Shown: positions 50,287-57,652 of the stretch, piece after piece
How positions within the stretch are numbered: position 1 is the stretch's first letter
How the letters are laid out: each line of letters begins with the position of its first letter
From: Oscillospiraceae bacterium
GTDB taxonomy: Bacteria; Bacillota; Clostridia; Oscillospirales; Ruminococcaceae
Reading direction: 5' to 3'
DNA: 57,652 bases
Assembly: GCA_022770625.1 (NCBI GenBank)
Contig: JALEHK010000050.1
Coordinates: forward strand, 1 to 57,652
The notes under the pieces: generated by a model
Told to the model about the DNA's origin: nothing
The model's database searches: none
Seen by the model: only the letters and a program-made list of their open reading frames with translations
Program-made: the position numbers and the translations under genes

Positions 50287-50625
50287 TTAATCATCTACCC
50301 ATTCTATATCCTGCTCGACACCCCAGAATGTTTTTCCGCCAAAGAGAGGTGCATCTATAAAAGCCTGCTTACATTGTTCAATAGTTGTAGCATCATGGCT
50401 CCATATTTCTTTATTGTTTGCTGGTTGATATTGTATAACTTCCATGTGTACCGTATTTGAATCAGGCATATAACCCTGAAACCAGTATTTTATTCCTTTG
50501 TAAATATAAATGGTATCTTGACAAGAATAAACTCTGTCCAGAAAATCATTAGGATTACCACCAATCATATATTTTTGACTCCTTTGAAATATTTTTTGCA
50601 AGTTCATTTTACAACGCGCTATCAT
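50287..50625 (-). CDS. Orphan cytoplasmic protein, unknown
   Basis: A 112-residue acidic, aromatic-rich protein (many Trp, Tyr, Phe) with no membrane segment or known motif. The frame may start at the second Met (codon 7). It is clearly AT-richer than the core genes around it and sits beside a gene relic. The size and character resemble immunity proteins of polymorphic toxins, but no toxin is adjacent, so this is only a remark. Confidence 0.55.
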   Translation of the reverse strand: MIARCKMNLQKIFQRSQKYMIGGNPNDFLDRVYSCQDTIYIYKGIKYWFQGYMPDSNTVHMEVIQYQPANNKEIWSHDATTIEQCKQAFIDAPLFGGKTFWGVEQDIEWVDD

Positions 50626-50646
50626 TTTATTTTTATAGAACTAATA

Positions 50647-50686
50647 AAAGTGCACTGTCATTTTTCTGCTCTTGACAGTGCACTTT
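50647..50686 (-). terminator. Terminator of ABC system 2
   Basis: A perfect 14-bp stem AAAGTGCACTGTCA/TGACAGTGCACTTT with 12-base loop, right after the last permease stop. Confidence 0.88.
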
Positions 50687-50694
50687 AAGATTAA

Positions 50695-51582
50695 TTATCC
50701 TTTTACCGAACCGATCATGACGCCTGTAACGAAATATTTCTGCACAAAAGGATAAACACAGAGAATGGGAAGTGTTGAAACAACGATAACACAGTATTTG
50801 ACCAAAACTTTATACAACTGAGTCTGATCCAGTGCATCGGACGAACTGGTGAAGTCGGTCTGTTTAATTAGTATATCCCGCAGGAACATCTGCAGCGGAT
50901 AGCGGCTGTTGTCGGAGAGGTAGAGTAACGCCGGGAACCATTCGTTCCATTTGGCAACTGCAATAAACAATAGGATGACTGCAAAAGTCGCTTTGGACAG
51001 TGGCAGGATGATCTTAAACATAATCGTCAGTTCACCTGCACCATCTATAGTAGCAGACTCCTCCAAGGAATCCGGTATAGTTTGGATGGAGGTGCGCATA
51101 ATGATGATGTAAAAAACGTTTAGTGCTGACGGAATCAGCATAGCCCAGCGGGTATCCAGCATATGCAAATCTCGGACAACCATGTATGTCGGGATCATAC
51201 CACCGTTGAACAGCATTGTAAAGGAAATGATGCCCATCAAAATGCCTCGGAACTGGAATCGTTTGCGGGATAAAATATATCCGGCAACAACTGTCAAAAC
51301 ACCAGTAATCAGGCATTGTGCAACGACATAGAAGATGGTATTGCGATAGCCGATCCATACGTTATTATATGACAAAACATATTTATATCCGTTGATTGAA
51401 ACCTTTCCCAACGGGAAGAGGATCAGACCGGTATTTTTGTCTACAAGACCCGGGTCGGATATAGATGCCATAATGACATGCCAGATCGGGACAAAGCAGA
51501 CAAAGGCGATTAATACCATCAAGATAGTGTTTAAAATCAAAAACAGAATCCGGGCAGGAGATTTTTTCTCAACCATAGCCAT
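50695..51582 (-). CDS. Carbohydrate ABC transporter permease of system 2 (LplC-like, MalG group)
   Basis: A 295-residue permease with about six helices, similar throughout to the system 1 protein: the EAA loop reads ESATIDGAGELTIMFKIILPL and the end GVMIGSVKG. An LFNGGMIPTYMV segment replaces the system 1 LFSGGIVPSYIL. Last gene of the operon. Confidence 0.92.
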   Translation of the reverse strand: MAMVEKKSPARILFLILNTILMVLIAFVCFVPIWHVIMASISDPGLVDKNTGLILFPLGKVSINGYKYVLSYNNVWIGYRNTIFYVVAQCLITGVLTVVAGYILSRKRFQFRGILMGIISFTMLFNGGMIPTYMVVRDLHMLDTRWAMLIPSALNVFYIIIMRTSIQTIPDSLEESATIDGAGELTIMFKIILPLSKATFAVILLFIAVAKWNEWFPALLYLSDNSRYPLQMFLRDILIKQTDFTSSSDALDQTQLYKVLVKYCVIVVSTLPILCVYPFVQKYFVTGVMIGSVKG

Positions 51583-51603
51583 AGTACTTTTTCTCCTTTC
51601 CCA

Positions 51604-52527
51604 TCAGAACAGGCTGGTTTCAGAATATTTTCCAGCGATATAGTTTGTAGTAAGCAGGAAAATCGTATTGACCACCGAGTTGAAAAGACCAACCGCAGTT
51701 GAAAAACCGTAATTATAGTTTTCAAAGCCCATGCGGTAGACATATGTACTGATAATATCAGAAGTTTCATAAATTGCGGGCGAGTAGAGCAGCAGAACCT
51801 TTTCCGAGCCGACCGACAGCATCGTGCCCATTTTCAGGATCAGCATAATGATAATGGTCGAGGAAATGCTGGGAATAGTGATATGGATTGTTTGTTTCCA
51901 GCGCCCTGCGCCGTCAATTGTAGCCGCTTCGTACAACTCCTGATCGACGCCGGAAAGCGCCGCAATATAAATGATCGAACCATAACCGATACCCTGCCAG
52001 ATATTGGAAATGATATAGATGGGACGGAAATAGGCAGCATCGCCCAGTAAGTTCTGGGAAGTCGTTCCAGTAAGATTGGCGACCATAGTAGAAATAACGC
52101 CGCCCGATTTGGTGAAATCGACAATTATGCCGCACATTACGACCATGGAGATGAAATAGGGCATATATGAGATTGTCTGTACGGTCTTTTTAAACATTTT
52201 GTTTTTAACTTCGTTGAGCAGCAAAGCAAAAATAATGGGTGCCGGAAAATTGAAGATCAGGTCCAGCAGCGAAAGAGCCAACGTATTGCGGATCGTTCTC
52301 CAGGCAAATGCACCGGTGAAAAAGTCGACAAAGTGTTTGAAACCTACCCATTGGCTTCCGGAGATGCCCTTAACCGGGTTAAAGTTCTGAAAAGCCATCA
52401 ATACTCCGACCATAGGCCTATAGGCGAAGATCAGATACCAGATCAAGATTGGCAGAGACAGCAGATACAGAACTTTATTGCGCCGAATATCCCGCTTGAA
52501 GACGGCAAGTAAGCCATTTTTTTTCAT
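51604..52527 (-). CDS. Carbohydrate ABC transporter permease of system 2 (LplB-like, MalF group)
   Basis: A 307-residue permease. EAA loop YEAATIDGAGRWKQTIHITIPS, N-terminal LLSLPILIWYLIFAYRPMVG helix. Highly similar in layout to the system 1 permease at 8277-9218. It begins about 70 bases after the binding-protein stop. Confidence 0.92.
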   Translation of the reverse strand: MKKNGLLAVFKRDIRRNKVLYLLSLPILIWYLIFAYRPMVGVLMAFQNFNPVKGISGSQWVGFKHFVDFFTGAFAWRTIRNTLALSLLDLIFNFPAPIIFALLLNEVKNKMFKKTVQTISYMPYFISMVVMCGIIVDFTKSGGVISTMVANLTGTTSQNLLGDAAYFRPIYIISNIWQGIGYGSIIYIAALSGVDQELYEAATIDGAGRWKQTIHITIPSISSTIIIMLILKMGTMLSVGSEKVLLLYSPAIYETSDIISTYVYRMGFENYNYGFSTAVGLFNSVVNTIFLLTTNYIAGKYSETSLF

Positions 52528-52600
52528 AGGAAAATCCTCCTTTGTGTTTTCCGCAGCCTGACTAAGTACTCAGCCAAGCTGCGGAAAAGCAATCTGGATA

Positions 52601-54286
52601 TCAGCGTGCGTTATAACGGTCAAGTGCTGCCTGTTTGATTTCGATGCAGCGTTCGACATTCATGCTGGACAAAGTAGAGAGGAAGTTGTCATAAGTGTCC
52701 ATTGATTCGGTACCCATGATATATGCAACGGTCTTTTCCTGTACCAGTGTCTGGATCTGAGCAAAGAGCATGTTGTATTCATTACCCTCTGCTTCAGTCA
52801 TTGTGATCTGCGGCAGTGCCAGATCGGTTCCATCAGCATGCCATACATAAATTCCACTGCGCTTATCCTGCGCATAGGCTTGATCCCATCTGTCCCAAGG
52901 AACCAGACCTACGCCGTCGCCTCTGGCATATACTGCCAGACGGTCGCCGGAGGTAACGCCGAGATATCCATCATCATCACTCGGATGGATCATCATATCG
53001 GTGTAAATCGGCTCGTCATTTTCCATTGTATAGGTCTTACCCTCGGTGCCGTAAGCGTTGATCAGCATACCTTCGCGAGTGTACTGATAGTCCATCCATT
53101 TCAGCAGAGTGGGAACGTCTTTGCAAGCAGAGGTAACTGCATATTTATTGGAAACTGCATAGGACACATATTTATATTGTGCAGTATCACCTTTGTTGAG
53201 GGTCGGTGCCTTAATTGCAACGAAATCCAAATCAGGATCATCCGAAGAACCGACTTCGTAATAGTAGTGTCTGGTCAAACCCCAAATGTTGGAGCCTGCG
53301 CCGGTTTTACCGGTGGCACCGTACTCAGTAGGGATGACCATATTCGCGGAATTGCTGATAAAGTTGGGGTCAATAAGCCCTTTGGCATACCAATCGCGAT
53401 ACAATTCAATCCACTCTCTGTATCCTTCTTCCATGGGCCCATAGCCAACAGTGCCGTCCTCTTTTAAGAAGAAGGTTGAGGTTACGCCATATGCTGAGGT
53501 GAAAGCTTCAGTGAAGATAGTGCCAGTCGGACCGATCATCAGCGGAGCTTCTGCGCCTTTTTCTTCTTTAAACGCGGTCAGAACGGTTTCCCATTCTGCA
53601 ATCGTTTCAGGAGCCTTTAACCCCAGATCATCAAGCCAGTCTTGACGGATCGTTAAGCCGACCCATGCGGGTTCGGGTGAAAGGTTGGCATCAGAATCGG
53701 AACGCAGCATCGGGATATAGTACATTCTGCCCTGATCGGTCAGAGTCATCTTGGATACCAGCTCATCAGAATTACGATAAGCGCGGTAGTTAGGCATATA
53801 GGTTTCAACATAGTCTTTCAGATCGATAAAAGTGCCGTCATCAATAGCTTTATCACCGCCGCCCGGATAACTGAGCGCATCTTCACCCAAATAAATTGCA
53901 TCGGGCAGACTATCGGAAACCAATAGAAGACCAAACTTTTCCGTTGCTGCGTCAGAGGGTACGCAGGTATATTCGATGTGAACGCCAGTTTTTTCTTCCA
54001 TCAGCTGGACGGCTTCATTGTCATTTAAGGACTCGATGTAGTTGTTAGACCAGACCGTCCAAATATTAAAGCTTGCGCCGTTTTCGCTGATCGGTAAGGT
54101 AATCTCATCGATTACATCAGAATTTACGGTGTCGGAGGTAGAGCTGCTGTTGGAATTGCTGCCGCTATTTCCACCTGTAGAGGCGGTTTCTGAGGAACTG
54201 CTTCCGCTGCCGCCGCAAGAGACAAGCGCACTTGCCGCAAGCATCGCACAAAGAGTCATGTTTAAAATGTTTTTCATGTTTTTCAT
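52601..54286 (-). CDS. Extracellular solute-binding lipoprotein of ABC system 2 (LplA-like, family 1)
   Basis: About 561 residues. Signal peptide with lipobox ending at C24 (SALVSC), a Gly/Ser-rich linker to about 60, then the binding fold. It shares with the system 1 protein the C-terminal ending (VERCIEIKQAALDRYNAR versus IDRCIEITQAAYERYLAR) and middle motifs such as WKDYVTK/YREWIEL. Start at ATG 54286 because GAAAGGA is 9 bases upstream; ATG 54292 is too close. First gene of its operon, unlike system 1 where it is last. Confidence 0.9.
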   Translation of the reverse strand: MKNMKNILNMTLCAMLAASALVSCGGSGSSSSETASTGGNSGSNSNSSSTSDTVNSDVIDEITLPISENGASFNIWTVWSNNYIESLNDNEAVQLMEEKTGVHIEYTCVPSDAATEKFGLLLVSDSLPDAIYLGEDALSYPGGGDKAIDDGTFIDLKDYVETYMPNYRAYRNSDELVSKMTLTDQGRMYYIPMLRSDSDANLSPEPAWVGLTIRQDWLDDLGLKAPETIAEWETVLTAFKEEKGAEAPLMIGPTGTIFTEAFTSAYGVTSTFFLKEDGTVGYGPMEEGYREWIELYRDWYAKGLIDPNFISNSANMVIPTEYGATGKTGAGSNIWGLTRHYYYEVGSSDDPDLDFVAIKAPTLNKGDTAQYKYVSYAVSNKYAVTSACKDVPTLLKWMDYQYTREGMLINAYGTEGKTYTMENDEPIYTDMMIHPSDDDGYLGVTSGDRLAVYARGDGVGLVPWDRWDQAYAQDKRSGIYVWHADGTDLALPQITMTEAEGNEYNMLFAQIQTLVQEKTVAYIMGTESMDTYDNFLSTLSSMNVERCIEIKQAALDRYNAR

Positions 54287-54395
54287 TTCCATGCGTCCTT
54301 TCAGTAAATGGTTGTAAAATAAATGGTTGTAAAATGGTTGTACTTAGCGGTTTCATATTTTTTAATGAAAATCCGCTATATTTCATTTGTGTTTA

Positions 54396-54451
54396 TAGAA
54401 TATCACATAAGAACATCATGTGTCAAGAACTATTTTTTATGTCTAAATTGT
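54396..54451 (-). promoter_or_regulatory. Promoter of ABC system 2 with operator-like motif
   Basis: Minus strand TTGACA (54426-54421), 18-base spacer, TATTCT. Ten bases upstream of the -35 box is ACAATTTAGACATAA (54451-54437), a 14/15 match to the motif ahead of system 1 in the same position. The remaining 54293-54644 is AT-rich and gene-free. Confidence 0.6.
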
Positions 54452-54605
54452 GAATGATCGTTATTAGAGCCATTATTTTAGTAGTGACAGAAAATTATTC
54501 TTGATGTAATCGTTTTCCTATTCCGTTTTTTATTTCACTGCACATAGAGAAAAGTGCGCGGATTGCTATTTTTTTAGCAACCATTTTTTTATTTTTTGGG
54601 TTCTA

Positions 54606-54646
54606 ATAAAAATGACCGATCCTGTTTCAGACCGGCCATTTTTATT
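54606..54646 (-). terminator. Terminator of the system 2 regulator
   Basis: AAAAATGGCCGGTC pairs with GATCGGTCATTTTT, followed by a T-rich end. Confidence 0.78.
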
Positions 54647-56786
54647 ATTCGTTTTCCTCATAGGATTTGATTTTGTATTCGCTCGGCGTCATATTTTCAT
54701 AGCGTCGAAAAGCACGGACCATAGGACGGACGTCATAATAGCCGACCGCAACAGCAGTATCCTTGATTGATGTACCGTTTTTCAATAATTCTTTTGCTTT
54801 TTCAAGCCGACGTCGCTGCACATAGTCCAAAGGCAAAATACCGAGCTTTTTCTTAAACAACTGAGAAAGATAGGATGGGCTCATGGAAAAGTGAGTAGAT
54901 ACTTCACTGAGCGAGAAGTTACTTTCTGCATAATGATCATCAATATATGCACAAATACTTTCCAATTGCTGTTCTTTAGCTGGTATACTCTGCCGGCGTT
55001 CTGCGGAGCAACCTTCTTTTGAACTCCGTGTAGGCTTATCGTTGTTTATATGCTCTTCTATTCGGGAGATAATTTCCTGTACTATTTCCATTGCAGCAGG
55101 GATATTACTGCATTGCAACTGTTCAATTGCTTTTTGCCGTAACTGGTCAGTTGAGTCAGTATGGGGGATAGGCATACTAAATACATCTGGATAATCCCCG
55201 CCCTGTAGATCTCGCATATTATACACGGCGGCAATCATGTCGTAGCCTTCACTGATACCAGCGATACCTTTCATGCAAGGAGAAAGAATCGCAGATAATT
55301 TGACAGAAAAGTGTTCTTCTAACAAGCGGCAGGTTTGTTGAGCTGTTTCAGCTGCCTGCTGCCGTAGAACTTCTTGCTGCGCCCCGTCTGGCAATACGAT
55401 CAGTGCAGCCTGATTACCATCTGTTTCATGCATAAAGGCTTTCAATCCCGATTCCGTCAGAAGTTCTGACCAAATATTGGAAGAGATCATAAATATCTGG
55501 TCAATCATTTCGTTATCCAAGACTTCGTGTTCTTCGGAAAACAGGGACAGTCCATCTTCAATGCGCAATACCGCCACAATAAAATTATCATCATGAGGAA
55601 TCGGTTCTCCAACCTGCTCGCATTCTTTCCAAAACTGTTCCAGCGAAATCTGTCGACCTTTCAACACTCTTCCTAAGATGCCGTTGCACCTAGCTTGGCG
55701 TTGTGCACTCCGTAGCCGGTTGGTTTCTTCGCTCTCTTCTAGCAATCGCCCAATCATCTGATCGATATACTGGAAATCATCACTGCCTTTTTCGATTTGT
55801 CCACCTACTCGCTGCAGTTTTACTAACAATTCTTCGAGCTGAGCATAGTTTTTCCGTGTTATTTGCAACGATATTTTGGCTCCGATTAAAAGACAGAGAA
55901 TTACATAGATACAGATAGCAATCCAGATTTTTCGTATCGGTGCCATATATTCCGTGTTGCTTAAAACACGGTAATAGGAAATGGACGGATAACAGTCAGA
56001 AGTTTGAAAAATAATAAATTGCCCAACAGCTTTGCTGTATCTACTCTCCGATGGAGTTTCTGCAAGGAGATTGAAAGCAGTCTCAGATTGAAACTCAGAC
56101 CCGATTAGCTGCCGGTCAGTGAAGAGAAAAGTCTCATGGCTATCCAACCGCAAGATGCGGCGTAGTTCGTTCACATCAATCTCGACCATGACTGTAAATT
56201 GTGGAATTCCTTTTATTGACTGTTTATAAGAATAAAGTAGAAATAAATGCTTTCCATAGTTCGCTTCTGTTATAATAAAGTCTGCGTAATGTGTCATATT
56301 CATCAATTCATAAAAGCCATCTGTGTCTACACCAAACCGAATCTCGCTTGTCGATTCCGAACCAGTATACCGGTAGCAAATATTCTGATTGAGCAAAATG
56401 TCAGTTCGATTCAGATAAATATAAATATTGTTAACAGTTTTATTAGTGTATAGCATAGATTGAATATTTTTTTGCAATTTGCACATAGATTGATAGTTTA
56501 GTACTGAATAACTTTCCTCTATACTCGATAGAATTTTCAAACTGTCATCGACCAACAATATGTCAGCGATTTCTTGCGCACTATCAAAGCTTCGATCTAT
56601 TTGAGCGCTGATGGCTTTTAAACTGGCCTGATGGGTGCTATTTATTGTTTTGCGAATACTAGTCAATGAAAGGCCATATACGATGCCTGCCAACATGAGT
56701 GGGAGGAGCAGAATGATCAGGTAAGATAGTAACCAGTGAAGGAAGGTTTTGCTATTCGGAATTTTATTCATTAGAACAACTCCCAA
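54645..56786 (-). CDS. Membrane-anchored AraC-family regulator of ABC system 2
   Basis: A 713-residue regulator of the same architecture as the one at 9469-11670: helix near 13-36, extracytoplasmic sensor of about 245 residues, helix near 284-305, cytoplasmic linker, and a C-terminal AraC DNA-binding domain (about 605-708) ending in FRRYENMTPSEYK. The recognition helices are in FSLSEVSTHFSMSPSYLSQLFKK and IKDTAVAVGYYDVRPMVRAFRR. It precedes its target operon on the same strand. Confidence 0.88.
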   Translation of the reverse strand: MGVVLMNKIPNSKTFLHWLLSYLIILLLPLMLAGIVYGLSLTSIRKTINSTHQASLKAISAQIDRSFDSAQEIADILLVDDSLKILSSIEESYSVLNYQSMCKLQKNIQSMLYTNKTVNNIYIYLNRTDILLNQNICYRYTGSESTSEIRFGVDTDGFYELMNMTHYADFIITEANYGKHLFLLYSYKQSIKGIPQFTVMVEIDVNELRRILRLDSHETFLFTDRQLIGSEFQSETAFNLLAETPSESRYSKAVGQFIIFQTSDCYPSISYYRVLSNTEYMAPIRKIWIAICIYVILCLLIGAKISLQITRKNYAQLEELLVKLQRVGGQIEKGSDDFQYIDQMIGRLLEESEETNRLRSAQRQARCNGILGRVLKGRQISLEQFWKECEQVGEPIPHDDNFIVAVLRIEDGLSLFSEEHEVLDNEMIDQIFMISSNIWSELLTESGLKAFMHETDGNQAALIVLPDGAQQEVLRQQAAETAQQTCRLLEEHFSVKLSAILSPCMKGIAGISEGYDMIAAVYNMRDLQGGDYPDVFSMPIPHTDSTDQLRQKAIEQLQCSNIPAAMEIVQEIISRIEEHINNDKPTRSSKEGCSAERRQSIPAKEQQLESICAYIDDHYAESNFSLSEVSTHFSMSPSYLSQLFKKKLGILPLDYVQRRRLEKAKELLKNGTSIKDTAVAVGYYDVRPMVRAFRRYENMTPSEYKIKSYEENE

Positions 56787-56816
56787 TCCATTACAACGTT
56801 ATACTTGTACTCGTTT

Positions 56817-56845
56817 AGTATATCAGAATAAAATTGTAAAATCAA
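56817..56845 (-). promoter_or_regulatory. Promoter of the system 2 regulator
   Basis: Minus strand TTGATT (56845-56840), 17-base spacer, TATACT (56822-56817), about 30 bases from the ATG. Beyond it, 56850-57113 is AT-rich with no gene seen. Confidence 0.65.
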
Positions 56846-57113
56846 TACTTTTTTATAGGCTTAAACAAATATTTTTTCATTTTTTGCTTTCAAATAATTA
56901 TGGGATATCTCAGATTCTTTATTTGTATTTGTTTATGCGTTATTGCGAAGGCTAGTTTTTGCCGCATCGAAATAATGGCTTTGCATATATAATAAATGTT
57001 TTCAATATTGTATTGAGGACTAAGATAGATATCTAAATCGCCAAAACTCCCTTTTCATCCATATATTATATTCCTGACAGGATGCTAGATCCTGATCCTA
57101 TCGAAAAGGAAGC

Positions 57114-57434
57114 ATGATTATGAATTGCATCAGAACCATCGCCAAAAATCTTGCGAAGCCGGTCTTTAACTGGCTGAAAAGAAAAGTGCCCAGAGTAACC
57201 GAGGTCATCACCCAGAAGCGGATTGCGGATGTAATCAGATTTACAATCGAATTTACCATTGACCTGCTTTTTAATAGATTAAAGAATTGTATCTGCGGTA
57301 TATATAAGACTTCTTTGTCACGGAAGCAGATTGAAAAAATATGTTCAAAGCAAAATCTGCTATCTCCAATAGATGTAGAAAAGAATGCTAAAGAAACTAA
57401 AAATGTAAAAATAGAAAAGAAAAAGAAACAGTAA
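57114..57434 (+). CDS. Small strongly basic protein, unknown
   Basis: A 106-residue, Lys-rich protein preceded by GAAAAGGAAGC. The first 40 residues could form an amphipathic helix (IRTIAKNLAKPVFNWLKRK), and the end is a run of Lys and Glu. Two cysteines near 59-61. AT-rich like its surroundings. I do not recognise a family; it might be a mobile-element leftover or a peptide-like gene. Region 57435-57652 shows nothing definite. Confidence 0.4.
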   Translation: MIMNCIRTIAKNLAKPVFNWLKRKVPRVTEVITQKRIADVIRFTIEFTIDLLFNRLKNCICGIYKTSLSRKQIEKICSKQNLLSPIDVEKNAKETKNVKIEKKKKQ

Positions 57435-57652
57435 AATAATTATTAATTATATTATATTCTCCGAAATGGTCTCTCCGGACCGCACCCACAGTCTCGCAAA
57501 TTTTTCGATCAAAAAAGCTTCCTTCACTATTTCATACCCTTATGCCAAAATGGAACGTGGTTTCGTGGTTTAGGGCTGAGAGGCCGGGTTCTCCAGGCTT
57601 CTTCGGTTCCGGTGAAACGTAATTAAATTTTTTTCCTCGTGGTATCTGGCAG

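Noticed and set aside
50287-50625. Immunity protein of a polymorphic toxin system
   Set aside because: No toxin, secretion signal gene or further immunity genes are nearby; only general composition suggested it.
1-57652. CRISPR arrays, tRNA/rRNA genes, prophage or transposase genes
   Set aside because: I looked for regularly spaced repeats, tRNA-like cloverleafs, and integrase/transposase motifs and found none convincing.

Overview
The window reads as a chromosomal segment of a spore-forming Clostridia member, most plausibly of the Oscillospiraceae/Ruminococcaceae group (inferred from gene content, not from a marker gene). The evidence is a yabM-mazG-hup-yabO-yabP-yabQ-divIC-yabR block like the Bacillus spore/division cluster, HemZ, a recJ-relA-dtd operon, SecA with a zinc tail, Hsp33/YmdB, ECF-type thiamine transporters, and LplABC-type sugar uptake systems with membrane-bound AraC regulators. 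There are no rRNA or tRNA genes, CRISPR arrays or intact insertion sequences.

Layout. 1-5.4 kb: a six-gene minus-strand operon (DUF1294, a GNAT-M42 peptidase fusion, a degenerate M42 paralogue, an orphan FakA C-terminal-like domain, a PLP lyase, and NudC cut by the window edge). 5.5-11.7 kb: ABC uptake system 1 (lipoprotein, two permeases, membrane AraC regulator). 11.8-16.7 kb: a cytidylate-kinase-like gene, then a D-aspartate-ligase-like / Asp-Glu racemase / asparagine synthase operon that looks like a peptidoglycan cross-bridge cassette. 16.7-20.8 kb: YmdB-Hsp33, methyltransferase with a TrpR-like regulator, DUF896, HAD phosphatase. 20.8-26.3 kb: the spore/division cluster. 26.3-34.9 kb: zinc-ribbon protein and the recJ-relA-dtd-MBL-hemZ-nucleoside kinase operon. 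35-37.5 kb: PHP phosphatase, a lipoprotein carrying a barnase-like fold that lacks its catalytic residues, and an alpha/beta hydrolase. 37.5-45.97 kb: secA, thioesterase, an AadE-like gene, prfB, a GNAT, a RING/DUF2628 membrane protein, a Dabb protein and a small membrane protein.

46-50.3 kb: decayed sequence, then a thiamine salvage operon (TPP riboswitch and terminator, a second structured leader, thiW, an attenuator-like leader, thiD, thiT, tenA), then gene remnants and an AT-rich orphan. 50.7-56.9 kb: ABC uptake system 2 in a different gene order with its own AraC regulator; visibly AT-richer than the first half. The window ends in AT-rich sequence with one small basic protein of unknown role.

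How the parts connect. The two ABC systems lack an ATPase gene and must borrow one (MsmK-type) from elsewhere. Their promoters share a near-identical 15-nt motif, suggesting related control. ThiW and ThiT need shared EcfAA'T subunits not present here; with ThiD and TenA they give salvage of thiamine and its precursors under TPP control. The most unusual items are the inactive barnase-fold lipoprotein, the two structured leaders in the thiamine operon, the shared operator-like motif, the branched palindromic element between hup and yabO, and the GNAT-M42 fusion beside a dead-looking M42 paralogue.
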